Origin: Phocaeicola_A sp045647865
Lineage (GTDB): Bacteria; Bacteroidota; Bacteroidia; Bacteroidales; Bacteroidaceae
Direction: 5' to 3'
Length of the DNA stretch: 64,000 nt
NCBI GenBank assembly: GCA_045647865.1
Contig: JAZRMW010000061.1
Coordinates: 62,001-126,000, forward strand
Position 1 is the stretch's first letter, and each line of letters starts with the position of its first letter. A model generated the notes under the pieces. That model was not told where the DNA came from, did not search any database, and was given only the letters and a program-made list of their open reading frames with translations. Made by a program: the position numbers and the translations under genes. Positions 14,470 through 23,313 of the stretch are shown in pieces.

Positions 14470-16059
14470 ATGGAATTTGAACTCATCGCCAAGACCTTCC
14501 AAGGACTGGAAGAAGTGCTGGCAAAAGAGCTTACCGCACTGGGAGCAAACAATGTAGAGATTGGCCGACGAATGGTTTCGTTCACTGGCGACAAAGAGAT
14601 GATGTATCGCGCTAACTTCAGTTTGCGTACGGCATTGCGCATCTTGAAACCCATCAAGCACTTCAAGGCCCAATCGGCTGAAGAGGTGTACGATGCCGTA
14701 AAGACTATCGAGTGGGAGCAGTATCTAACGAACGAGAAAACCTTTGCCGTGGATGCGGTGGTATTCAGCGATGAGTTCCGCCACTCGAAGTTTGTGGCCT
14801 ACAAGGTGAAGGATGCCATTGCCGACTACTTCCGTGAGAAGACAGGTGACCGTCCCAATGTGCGGTTGAACAACCCTGACCTTTCGCTCAACATCCATGT
14901 GGCACAGGACAAGTGCACTTTGTCACTCGATTCTTCAGGCGAATCGCTTCACCGTCGTGGGTATCGTCAGGAGACGATGGAGGCTCCGCTCAACGAGGTA
15001 TTGGCGGCTGGTATGATACTGATGACCGGTTGGCAGGGCGAGTGTGACTTCATCGACCCCATGTGCGGTTCGGGTACATTGCCCATCGAAGCAGCCCTCA
15101 TTGCCCGCAACATTGCGCCGGGTGTCTTTCGTAAAGAGTATGCCTTTGAAAAATGGAACGATTTCGACCAAGACCTCTTCGACCACGTCTATAACGATGA
15201 TTCGGCCGAACGCGAGTTTGAACATAAGATATATGGCTACGACAACAACCGTCAGGCCATCGAAGTGGCTACCCGCAATGTGCGTGCCGCAGGACTCACG
15301 AAAGATATCGAATTGAAGTTGCAGGACTTTGCCGACTTCCAAACTCCCGAAAAGAAAGCCATTATCGTGAGCAACCCACCCTATGGTGAACGTATTTCAA
15401 GCGATGATTTGTTGGGGCTCTACGCCATGATTGGCAACCGTCTGAAAAATGTTTTCAAAGAAGGTGATGCTTGGATATTGAGTTACCGCGAAGAGTGCTT
15501 CGATAAGATAGGTTTGAAACCCTCTATGAAGATTCCCGTATTCAACGGGGCCTTGGCATGTGAATTCCGCAAATACCAGCTTTTCAGCGGACGATACAAT
15601 GATTTCCGCCGTGATGGAGAAGAATTGGCCGAACGCCGTGAACGTCGCGAACGTGATGAGAAACGAGCCGGAACAGGCCGCTACGAAGAGCGCCGCCAAC
15701 GTCGCTTTGAGGAACGAAAAGAACGCGAGGAACGTCGTGGAAAACGTGATGAGAACCGCCGTTTCAAGAAAGACACTGATCGCGTACGAGGTGAAGAACG
15801 TCGTGACCGTAAATTCGACAAACGCGACAGCAACGAGCGTCCACACCGCGGTGACCGCAAGTTTGACGGCGAACGTAAATTTGACCGTGAACGCAAAAAG
15901 GATGGTTTCAAACCTCGTCGCGAAGAGCGTGAAATGAAGCAGGAACGTCGCTTCGGAACTTGGAAACAAACGGATGAAGAGCGCGAATTGCGTGGTGAGC
16001 GCAAACGTCTCAGCGGCATTCAAGCCATGAGTTTTGAACCGAAGAAAACGGAAGAGTAA
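14470..16059 (+). CDS. THUMP-domain RNA methyltransferase (RlmL N-half type) with long charged tail
   Basis: The 529-aa protein starts at ATG 14470 (FELIAKTFQGLEEVLAKEL is the usual N-terminus); an ATG at 14410 in the same frame is less likely. A THUMP domain (about 45-155) is followed by a UPF0020 methyltransferase with DPMCGSGTLPIEA (196-208) and the catalytic NPPYGERI (302-309). This family methylates 23S rRNA guanine using SAM. From about residue 380 to 520 the protein is an Arg/Glu/Lys/Asp-rich low-complexity tail (ERRERRERDEKRAG and similar), probably disordered and RNA-binding. The catalytic part matches the family well; the tail is the unusual feature. Confidence 0.9.
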   Translation: MEFELIAKTFQGLEEVLAKELTALGANNVEIGRRMVSFTGDKEMMYRANFSLRTALRILKPIKHFKAQSAEEVYDAVKTIEWEQYLTNEKTFAVDAVVFSDEFRHSKFVAYKVKDAIADYFREKTGDRPNVRLNNPDLSLNIHVAQDKCTLSLDSSGESLHRRGYRQETMEAPLNEVLAAGMILMTGWQGECDFIDPMCGSGTLPIEAALIARNIAPGVFRKEYAFEKWNDFDQDLFDHVYNDDSAEREFEHKIYGYDNNRQAIEVATRNVRAAGLTKDIELKLQDFADFQTPEKKAIIVSNPPYGERISSDDLLGLYAMIGNRLKNVFKEGDAWILSYREECFDKIGLKPSMKIPVFNGALACEFRKYQLFSGRYNDFRRDGEELAERRERRERDEKRAGTGRYEERRQRRFEERKEREERRGKRDENRRFKKDTDRVRGEERRDRKFDKRDSNERPHRGDRKFDGERKFDRERKKDGFKPRREEREMKQERRFGTWKQTDEERELRGERKRLSGIQAMSFEPKKTEE

Positions 16060-16063
16060 CAAG

Positions 16064-16189
16064 AAACACAGAGACACAAAGACACAGAGTTTTTCTTTTC
16101 TTGACAGAAGAACAAAAGAATAGAAGAGGATAAACGATACTCTTATGTACTTATGTCTAAAGGCCTCTGTATCTCAGTGTCTCCGTGTT
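16064..16189. repeat. Imperfect terminal inverted repeat of the ACACAGAGACAC family
   Basis: About 26 bp at 16064-16089 (AACACAGAGACACAAAGAC core) and 26 bp at 16164-16189 are reverse complements with about four mismatches, enclosing roughly 74 bp. The same core, as AACGCAGAGACGC, forms inverted arms at 42013-42040 and 42156-42181. This points to a dispersed non-coding element with conserved ends. Confidence 0.55.
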
Positions 16190-16202
16190 CAATAAAAACA
16201 TC

Positions 16203-18356
16203 ATGATGAGAAAATTTTTCATTTTTATAGCATTGTTTGCTGCCCTTACCACTATGGCACAAGAAAAGAGACCTTTCACCCTGCACGACCTGATTCCTGG
16301 AGGTGAAACCTATCGCCAATGTACCCCCCAGAATGCATGGTACACCTGGTGGGGCGACCAGTGTGTAGAATTGGATGTGGACACATTGACCATACTGAAA
16401 CCCGGGAGCAAAAAAACGGCCACTGTGCTGATGGAACTTAATCAGGTGAATCGTTGGTTGGAAGCAGCCGGCAAGCAACCGGTACATTCGTTGCAGAGCG
16501 TGTCGTTCCCATACGCTGACAAGACACAGGTGTTGTTCCATACTAGTCGTGAATACCTGTTGCTTGATTGGCAGACGGGCAATGTGGTGTGGAGTTTACC
16601 CATTGTAGAGACGGCGACCAATATGGATTGGCACAAATCGTCGCGCAACCTTGCCTACACGGTCGATAACAATCTGTGGGTGATGACAGCCGATGGAAAA
16701 GGAGTACAAGTGACCCATGAACTGACAGGTATCAAGTGTGGTCAGGTAGTACATCGTAATGAGTTCGGCATCGAGAAGGGTACTTTTTGGAGTCCTATCG
16801 GTCAACGTTTGGCCTTCTACCGTATGGACGAGACGATGGTAAGCGATTACCCACAAGTAGATACCGAAGCACGCACAGCTGAATATGTGCCCGACAAGTA
16901 TCCCATGGCCGGCACGGCCAGCCACAAGGTGACGGTGGGAGTCTATGACATCGCTACAGGAAAGACTATCTACCTGCAAGCCGGTGACCCCACTGACCGC
17001 TATTTCTCCAACATCGCATGGAGTCCCTGTGGAGAATATATCTATATGATGGAACATCCGCGTGAGCAAAATTGTGCTGAATTGGTGCGTTACAATGCTC
17101 AAACAGGCGAAAAGGATGCCGTACTCATTACTGAAACACACGAGAAGTATGTGGAGCCGCAACATCCTATCGCTTTTCTACCTTGGGACAACACGAAATT
17201 CATCTACCATAGTCAAAAGGACGGATTCAACCATCTCTATCTATATAATATAGAAGGACAGGCAATCTCCCAACTGACCTGTGGAGAATGGCTCGTACAG
17301 GAATTGGTCGGTTTCCACGAGGGACGTAAGGAGATTATCATCACCACTACTGAGATTTCGCCTCTACAGAGCAACCTTTATGCCGTCAGTGTAAAGAACG
17401 GCAAGCGTCGTGCCTTGGGAAGTAGCGAAGGAGTACATTCCGTTGAACTTTCCTCTTCGGCCAATTGGATGATTGACCGTTACTCAGCTCCGCAAACACC
17501 ACGTCGCATAGAGTTGGTAAGCGTGAAGGATGGCAAGGTGAAGAACATCCTCCTAGATGCTCCCAATCCATGGGAAGGTTTCGATACACCAGAGATAAAC
17601 GTAGCAACCATCAAGGCTGCTGACGGAAAGACAGACCTATACTACCGTTTGGTGAAACCTGTCGGTTTCGACCCTGCAAAGAAATACCCAGCCGTCATCT
17701 ACGTTTATGGCGGTCCTCATGCACAGATGATTCAGAATTCATGGAATTGCGCTGTGCGGGGATGGGATATTTATATGGCTCAGCAGGGTTACGTGGTGTT
17801 CACCGTGGATAATCGTGGAAGCAGCAATCGTGGCTTGGCGTTCGAGAATTGCACCTTCCGCCAATTGGGTGTAGAGGAGATGAAGGACCAACTCTGTGGT
17901 GTGGAGTTCCTCAAGAGCCTGCCATATGTAGATGCAGACCGTTTGGGGGTGCATGGCTGGAGCTATGGCGGATTCATGACTACCAATCTGATGCTGACCT
18001 ATCCCGATGTGTTCAAGGTGGGTGTGGCCGGTGGTCCTGTGACCGACTGGAAGTATTACGAAGTGATGTATGGCGAGCGTTATATGGACACTCCTCAAAC
18101 CAATCCCGAAGGATACAAGAACAGCAGTTTGTTGGAGAAGGCTGGAAATCTGAAAGGCCGCCTGCTTGTCATCCACGGAGGAAACGATCCCGTATGTGTG
18201 CTACAGATGACTTATTCCTTTTTAAAAGCCTGCATAGATAAGGGGACACATCCCGATCTCTTCATATACCCCGGCCACGGACACAACATGGTGGGTCGCG
18301 ACCGCGTGCATCTGCATGAGCATATCACACGCTATTTTGAAGATTTCTTGAAATAA
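16203..18356 (+). CDS. Dipeptidyl peptidase IV-like S9 peptidase
   Basis: This is a 717-aa secreted prolyl-type aminodipeptidase. I start at the ATG at 16203 (MMRKFFIFIALFAALTTMAQ), which gives a clean signal peptide; the frame opens earlier with GTG at 16185 inside a repeat. An N-terminal beta-propeller (DPPIV_N; about 70-450) precedes an alpha/beta hydrolase domain with the nucleophile motif GWSYGGFMT, Asp in GGNDPVC and His in PGHGHNM. In the periplasm it would release X-Pro or X-Ala dipeptides. It appears monocistronic. Confidence 0.92.
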   Translation: MMRKFFIFIALFAALTTMAQEKRPFTLHDLIPGGETYRQCTPQNAWYTWWGDQCVELDVDTLTILKPGSKKTATVLMELNQVNRWLEAAGKQPVHSLQSVSFPYADKTQVLFHTSREYLLLDWQTGNVVWSLPIVETATNMDWHKSSRNLAYTVDNNLWVMTADGKGVQVTHELTGIKCGQVVHRNEFGIEKGTFWSPIGQRLAFYRMDETMVSDYPQVDTEARTAEYVPDKYPMAGTASHKVTVGVYDIATGKTIYLQAGDPTDRYFSNIAWSPCGEYIYMMEHPREQNCAELVRYNAQTGEKDAVLITETHEKYVEPQHPIAFLPWDNTKFIYHSQKDGFNHLYLYNIEGQAISQLTCGEWLVQELVGFHEGRKEIIITTTEISPLQSNLYAVSVKNGKRRALGSSEGVHSVELSSSANWMIDRYSAPQTPRRIELVSVKDGKVKNILLDAPNPWEGFDTPEINVATIKAADGKTDLYYRLVKPVGFDPAKKYPAVIYVYGGPHAQMIQNSWNCAVRGWDIYMAQQGYVVFTVDNRGSSNRGLAFENCTFRQLGVEEMKDQLCGVEFLKSLPYVDADRLGVHGWSYGGFMTTNLMLTYPDVFKVGVAGGPVTDWKYYEVMYGERYMDTPQTNPEGYKNSSLLEKAGNLKGRLLVIHGGNDPVCVLQMTYSFLKACIDKGTHPDLFIYPGHGHNMVGRDRVHLHEHITRYFEDFLK

Positions 18357-18400
18357 TTTAGAAGAAAAAAGAATATTATAAAACAAAAATATAAAAACCT

Positions 18401-19672
18401 ATGAAACTATTATTATTGGGTAGTGGTGGACGAGAACATGCCTTGGCTTGGAAAATAGCCCAAAGTCCGAAGATTGAGAAACTGTATGTGGCACCCGGTA
18501 ATGCGGGAACAAGTAATGTAGCCGAGAACGTAGCCATCAAGGGCGATGATTTCGAAAGCATCCGCAAGTTTGTGTTGGAGAACAGCATTGACATGGTGGT
18601 TGTAGGTCCCGAAGACCCATTGGTAAAGGGTATCTATGACTACTTCCAAAACGATGAAGAACTGAAAGCGATCCCCGTTATCGGCCCTTCAAAGGCTGGT
18701 GCCGTACTTGAAGGAAGTAAAGAGTTCGCCAAAGGATTCATGCAACGTCACGGTATTCCCACAGCTGGTTACCGTAGCTTCACAGGTGAGCAGTTGGAAG
18801 AGGGTCTTGCCTATCTGGAGACTTTGCAGGCACCTTACGTGTTGAAGGCCGACGGACTTTGTGCCGGTAAGGGTGTGCTCATTCTGAACACTTTGGATGA
18901 GGCCAAGAAGGAGTTGAAGGAGATGTTGGGCGGTATGTTCGGCAACGCTTCTTCTACAGTGGTTATTGAAGAGTTCCTCAGCGGTATCGAGTGCTCGGTG
19001 TTTGTGCTTACCGATGGAAAGAACTACAAGATTCTTCCCGAAGCCAAGGACTACAAACGCATTGGCGAGGGTGACACAGGGCTAAACACCGGTGGTATGG
19101 GTTCGGTTACTCCCGTTCCCTTTGCTACCAAGGAATGGATGCAGAAGGTGGAAGACCGCATCATCCGTCCTACCGTAGAAGGTTTAGCTGAAGAAGGTAT
19201 TGTCTATAAGGGATTCATTTTCTTTGGTCTTATCAATGTAAAGGGCGAGCCGATGGTGATTGAGTACAATGTGCGCATGGGTGACCCCGAAACCGAAAGT
19301 GTCATGCTACGTATCAAGAGCGATTTGGTTGACCTATTGGAAGGTGTAGCTGAAGGTAACCTCAACGAGCGAAACTTGGAGTTCGATCCCCGGGCAGCCG
19401 TATGTGTCATGCTCGTTTCGGGCGGTTATCCCGAAGCATACGACAAAGGATTTGCCATCACAGGTATCAACGAGGTGAACCCCGAAAGCATCGTCTTCCA
19501 TGCCGGTACAACGATGAAAGATGGTCAGGTAGTGACTGCTGGAGGCCGTGTAATTGCCGTTAGCTCCTACGGTACAGACAAAGCCGAAGCTTTGAAACTC
19601 TCGTTTGAGGGAGCCAAGAAGATTCAGTTCGAGAAGAAATATTTCCGTTCGGATATCGGAGCAGATTTGTAA
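18401..19672 (+). CDS. purD: Phosphoribosylamine-glycine ligase
   Basis: PurD (GAR synthetase) joins glycine to 5-phosphoribosylamine in purine synthesis. The 423-aa length is typical. The N-terminal LLLLGSGGREHALAWK motif, the ATP-grasp segment (YVLKADGLCAGKGVLI), the EEFLSGIECSVFVLTDG stretch and the NVRMGDPETE metal site are all present. The next genes encode membrane proteins and are separated by an inverted repeat at 19679-19739, so purD may form its own transcript. Confidence 0.97.
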   Translation: MKLLLLGSGGREHALAWKIAQSPKIEKLYVAPGNAGTSNVAENVAIKGDDFESIRKFVLENSIDMVVVGPEDPLVKGIYDYFQNDEELKAIPVIGPSKAGAVLEGSKEFAKGFMQRHGIPTAGYRSFTGEQLEEGLAYLETLQAPYVLKADGLCAGKGVLILNTLDEAKKELKEMLGGMFGNASSTVVIEEFLSGIECSVFVLTDGKNYKILPEAKDYKRIGEGDTGLNTGGMGSVTPVPFATKEWMQKVEDRIIRPTVEGLAEEGIVYKGFIFFGLINVKGEPMVIEYNVRMGDPETESVMLRIKSDLVDLLEGVAEGNLNERNLEFDPRAAVCVMLVSGGYPEAYDKGFAITGINEVNPESIVFHAGTTMKDGQVVTAGGRVIAVSSYGTDKAEALKLSFEGAKKIQFEKKYFRSDIGADL

Positions 19673-19678
19673 AATCAT

Positions 19679-19739
19679 GTACAATTTACCATTTATAAAG
19701 TAGCATTAGGAAGTACGTATGGTATTTGGTAAATTGTAC
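19679..19739. repeat. Perfect 13-bp inverted repeat after purD
   Basis: GTACAATTTACCA (19679-19691) and TGGTAAATTGTAC (19727-19739) are perfect reverse complements with a 35-nt loop. There is no T run, so this is not a classical terminator. It could be an RNA-stability hairpin or a protein site before the next gene (ATG 19770). Confidence 0.5.
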
Positions 19740-19769
19740 CTTATAAATGCCTAAATTGTAAATCTGTAA

Positions 19770-20750
19770 ATGTCCCGTACTCTCCAACAACGCATTATCA
19801 AATCCAAGGCTACCTTCCCCGTGACGGTGGTCTTGGCTTTGTCGTTGTGGTTGGTCGGTGTACAATGTCCGTTGACAGAAGAAATTCCCTTGACCGGATG
19901 GTGGGGAACATTGAATCTGCCAGTGTGGATAATGGAAGTTGGCAATTTGCTCTTGTGTTTATTCGCTCTGTTTCTGATGAGTGGATTAAACAATGCTTAC
20001 TCATTGGTAGGACATCGCTCTACGCTCCAAACTTCTTTTTTCCTGCTTCTTTGGACTTCCCTTCCGGCATTCAGTCATTCGTTAGGAGGTAATCTGCTCT
20101 TCGTATGCCTGATATGGAGCATTTTTTTTCTTTTCCGAAGCTATCAATCAACTTTGCCCGTAGGGGAGGTGGCACATCTCTTCTTCTTTATCGGAGTCTC
20201 CAGTTTGATACAATGCCACATCATCTGGATCATCCCGTTGATTTATATAACTTTATACATATTCAAGGCATTGTCTCCCCGTACATTCTGCGCCGGTTTG
20301 GTAGGCTTCCTCTTACCCTATTGGTTCCTATTTGCCTATACCTTCTGCGCCGACAAGATGGAACTATTCTATGCCCCATGGCAATCTTTCCACCATTTGT
20401 CTGTAGGGGGTTATAGTACCGTCTCCCTCCCCAATTGGCTATTGATGGGATACATCGCCCTGCTTTTTCTATACGGCGGAGGCTATGTACTGATGAACGG
20501 CCATAGCTACAAGATACGCACCCGTCTGTTTCTGCTCTTCCTCCTATGGTGGAGTTTCTTCGGTTTGCTCCTCTGGATACTGATTCCCTCTGCATGGGGA
20601 GTACTGGCTACTATCCCTATCTTGGGCATAAGCTTGCTCGCGGGACACGCGTTCGTACATTCATCCACTTGGGCAAGCAACATTCTTTTCCTTTTGGCGT
20701 TGATATTGATGATATCTTTGTCTGTTTATAATTGCTTATGGATGCGTTAG
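19770..20750 (+). CDS. Polytopic membrane protein (DUF6427-like), 326 aa
   Basis: About ten hydrophobic segments rich in Leu, Phe and Trp run through the whole protein, with short loops and no catalytic motif I recognise. Length, gene position after purD and general layout suggest the DUF6427-type family of Bacteroidetes membrane proteins, but I am not certain of the family. The 3' end overlaps the next gene (DedA-like) by 13 nt, so the two are probably translated together. Confidence 0.75.
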   Translation: MSRTLQQRIIKSKATFPVTVVLALSLWLVGVQCPLTEEIPLTGWWGTLNLPVWIMEVGNLLLCLFALFLMSGLNNAYSLVGHRSTLQTSFFLLLWTSLPAFSHSLGGNLLFVCLIWSIFFLFRSYQSTLPVGEVAHLFFFIGVSSLIQCHIIWIIPLIYITLYIFKALSPRTFCAGLVGFLLPYWFLFAYTFCADKMELFYAPWQSFHHLSVGGYSTVSLPNWLLMGYIALLFLYGGGYVLMNGHSYKIRTRLFLLFLLWWSFFGLLLWILIPSAWGVLATIPILGISLLAGHAFVHSSTWASNILFLLALILMISLSVYNCLWMR

Positions 20751-21190
20751 TAGAAGTCCTATTGGAGTACGGCTACACAGGCATGTTTCTGGCCGCTTTC
20801 CTCTCCGGTTCGGTAGTCCCTTTTAGTTCCGAAGTGGTAATGATTGGACTTATCCAATTAGGATTAAGCCCTCTTATGACCGTATTGGCAGGCACTTTAG
20901 GCAACTCCCTCGGTAGCATGACGTGCTACTGGGTCGGTCTTCTTGGCAACATGCGTTGGGTGGAACGCCTTTTCCACGTCAAGCCTCATCAACTGGAGCG
21001 TGCCGAACGCTATGTACGCAAACATGGCTCCTGGATGGCTATTCTCTGTTTCCTCCCCGCCCTTGGCGAAGCGTTTGCCATCGCTCTGGGCATGATGCGT
21101 GCCAACGGTTGGCTCGTATTCCTCTACATGACATTAGGCAAATTGGCTCGCTACCTCCTATTGGTTTACACATCAGAGCTGATTTTTTAG
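20738..21190 (+). CDS. DedA/SNARE-associated family protein (YqaA-like)
   Basis: This 150-aa inner-membrane protein belongs to the YqaA branch of the DedA superfamily: GYTGMFLAAFLSGSVVPFSSEVVMIGLI, GTLGNSLGSMTCYWVG and the re-entrant FLPALGEAFAIALGMMR segment are characteristic. DedA proteins are linked to lipid-carrier recycling and membrane homeostasis. I start at ATG 20738; a TTG two codons earlier is also in frame. It overlaps the upstream membrane gene. Confidence 0.85.
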   Translation: MDALVEVLLEYGYTGMFLAAFLSGSVVPFSSEVVMIGLIQLGLSPLMTVLAGTLGNSLGSMTCYWVGLLGNMRWVERLFHVKPHQLERAERYVRKHGSWMAILCFLPALGEAFAIALGMMRANGWLVFLYMTLGKLARYLLLVYTSELIF

Positions 21191-21279
21191 GAAGATTTTC
21201 ACCTCAACATCATTTTCACACTTTTGTGTACAAAAAAATATATATATTTTGTACTTTTGCACACAAAAACAAGATAATT

Positions 21280-22161
21280 ATGGAAAAGCTATTTTTCATT
21301 GGATTCATTGTGTTCATTATGAGCATAAATACCGTGAAAGGCCAGCAACAGCAAACTTTTTTGGAAGAGCGATTGCAGGCCACACTGAAAGACGATTCTA
21401 CGGATATGCAGAAGAAATTGAAATTGGTGAGCTACGATTTCCAACCACCAATAGAATCTGTAACCGAATTGCAAAGGATGTTAGATTCCATATTTGCAGA
21501 CGATGCTTATATAGCTGTTCAGGAATACATAAACTTCGATTTCACCCTTTGCAAGATTAAGGACATCAAAGAATCGGAAAAGGGCATGGAATACAAACGA
21601 TTCGATTTGAATGAGATGGAAACGTTTCTTTACATGATGCTATCTCAAGTTATCGATGAAGGAAAGTCCTTGAACACTGTGAAATTGAAATGGCTGTACA
21701 ATGAGAAGGATACCGTTTATTCCACGGCTATCGTTACCGATGAAGAGGGAATATTCTATGAAACCATAGGACACCTGCTGATTGTTCCTAAGAAGAGTCG
21801 TTCCTATGCCCAAGCCCTTTCGGTTGACAACCTTTCAGATGAATCCGTGCGTAATTCAGTGAAGCGGTTCAACCAGACATTTGCCAGTTATAATGTTTTT
21901 GGCCAATCGGTATGCTCTTACACGATAGACTGTTCGTCCACATTCAATTCTGACGGAATATTGATAGATAGGAATTACCATTCAAGAGTAAAAACTGTTG
22001 AAGGATATACCTGTTCTAACTCCTTTGTTTTTACTGCCGGTTCAATTGATGAATCGACATTCAACGAATTTGCATGGAGGTGGACATATACAAGTGGTAA
22101 TATGACTCTTGAAAATAGAGGTTACGAGGAAACCGGCTCTGGAGTACATGGATTGAAATGA
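21280..22161 (+). CDS. Secreted protein of unknown function, 293 aa
   Basis: The ATG at 21280 gives a signal peptide (KLFFIGFIVFIMSINTVKG, cleavage near residue 22). The frame continues upstream but overlaps the DedA gene. The mature part is acidic and mixed alpha/beta, with no domain I recognise. A -7 box (TACTTTTG, 21252-21259) lies 20 nt upstream of the ATG. Around it are two related sequences, ACTTTTGTGTACAAAA (about 21220) and ACTTTTGCACACAAAA (about 21253), that could be a regulator site. Confidence 0.7.
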   Translation: MEKLFFIGFIVFIMSINTVKGQQQQTFLEERLQATLKDDSTDMQKKLKLVSYDFQPPIESVTELQRMLDSIFADDAYIAVQEYINFDFTLCKIKDIKESEKGMEYKRFDLNEMETFLYMMLSQVIDEGKSLNTVKLKWLYNEKDTVYSTAIVTDEEGIFYETIGHLLIVPKKSRSYAQALSVDNLSDESVRNSVKRFNQTFASYNVFGQSVCSYTIDCSSTFNSDGILIDRNYHSRVKTVEGYTCSNSFVFTAGSIDESTFNEFAWRWTYTSGNMTLENRGYEETGSGVHGLK

Positions 22162-22210
22162 TGCTTAAAGTTCAAGGTTTCAAGTTCCAAGTTAGATATC
22201 CAAGACCCCA

Positions 22211-23311
22211 TTATTCGCATCGTTTCACAAAATCTACTACGATAGGCAGATGGTCGCTGAATCCGCCAAGGTAGCGTGGCCCTTGATAGGTGCGGAAGGG
22301 GATACGGATACCAAACTTCTCGTCCGTAGTGAGGAGAAAGGGTAGGGCGGTGATGCGCGCCAAAGACGGATTTGTATGCAATGAGGAGGAAGCATCGAGC
22401 AACAAGGGGTTGACGAGCAGATGGTCTATCACTTCCCACCGCCCTTGATAAGCGTAGGTGCCAGGATGCTTGTCGGCATTTAAGGAGATGAGGCCAGGGT
22501 TAAGGTGAGACGAAGCCAGGGATGAGGGTACAACACCCATGGCCTGAGCTATACGAGTGTCGGTAAGATTGTCGTTGAAGTCTCCCATCACCACCACGTT
22601 GGCTTGAGAATTGGATTGATACACCGAATCGATGGCATGACGAAGTGCTTGTGCGGCCAGCAGGCGGAAAGGACGGCTTTGTCTTTCGCCACCACGACGT
22701 GAAGGTAAGTGACACAAAAAAAGATTGAGTGTATCAGACGGTGTGACCAATCCCTTGACATACAGGATATCGCGTGTCGGTCGGTCTCCTTTATTAATGG
22801 AGATACTTTGGTGTGTGAGTGGGCGAAAACGACCAGGTAGGTAAAGAAGAGCCACATCGATGCCTCGCTCATCGGGCGAATGAGTTACGATGTACCGATA
22901 TCCAGCCGTATGCAGAGGCGAACGGCGAGTGAGGTCGGTCAATACGGAGTCTCCCTCCACCTCACACAAACCTATCAAATCAGGCAAGCGACGATCGCCC
23001 ACAGCGGCTATCACACGCGCCAAATTCCTCTGTTTCTTCCAGTATCGCGTGAATGTCCAATTGTTTTCGCCCATCGGAAGAAATTCCTCATCCAATCTCC
23101 CCGGCTCATCGTAGCAATCGAAAAGATTTTCTACATTGTACCACATGATGCGCAATGTGTCGGATATCTCTTGTGCCAAGGAAACAGTAGGGAGAAAAGT
23201 CAATATGAATAAAATCTTTAGGCACGGATTACGCGGATTACACAGAAAGTTTATAAATAATCCGTGCAATCCGCTTAATCCGCACCTAAAAACATGTAGC
23301 TTGCCATCCAT
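22211..23311 (-). CDS. Endonuclease/exonuclease/phosphatase-family protein, secreted
   Basis: This is an EEP-fold hydrolase (366 aa from the first ATG): MWYNVENLFDCYDEP, LIGLCEVEGD (catalytic Glu), VVMGDFNDN and the terminal GGFSDHLPIVVDF carry the metal-binding and catalytic residues. An export signal (ILFILTFLPTVSLAQ) is preceded by an extra ~30 residues encoded by a dispersed repeat (see 23219-23288). That leaves the only ATG at 23311, 2 bp after the murF-alr stop. The ancestral start was probably next to residue 32, where CTAAAG stands in place of an ATG. Substrate unknown; nucleic acid or phosphoester. Confidence 0.85.
   Translation of the reverse strand: MDGKLHVFRCGLSGLHGLFINFLCNPRNPCLKILFILTFLPTVSLAQEISDTLRIMWYNVENLFDCYDEPGRLDEEFLPMGENNWTFTRYWKKQRNLARVIAAVGDRRLPDLIGLCEVEGDSVLTDLTRRSPLHTAGYRYIVTHSPDERGIDVALLYLPGRFRPLTHQSISINKGDRPTRDILYVKGLVTPSDTLNLFLCHLPSRRGGERQSRPFRLLAAQALRHAIDSVYQSNSQANVVVMGDFNDNLTDTRIAQAMGVVPSSLASSHLNPGLISLNADKHPGTYAYQGRWEVIDHLLVNPLLLDASSSLHTNPSLARITALPFLLTTDEKFGIRIPFRTYQGPRYLGGFSDHLPIVVDFVKRCE
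23219..23288. repeat. GCGGATT inverted repeat inside the 5' end of the EEP gene
   Basis: TAGGCACGGATTACGCGGATT (first 20 bases at 23219-23238) and the sequence ending at 23288 are imperfect reverse complements (about 25 of 30 bp) around a short AT-rich loop. The motif CGGATTACGCGGATT is the kind of intergenic repeat common in Bacteroidales. Here it lies in frame at the very start of a coding sequence. Confidence 0.6.
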
Positions 23312-23313
23312 CG

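Noticed and set aside
15397..16077. 226-aa reading frame antisense to the methyltransferase tail
   Set aside because: It is the complement of the Arg/Glu codon repeats, giving a Phe/Thr/Ala-rich nonsense protein.
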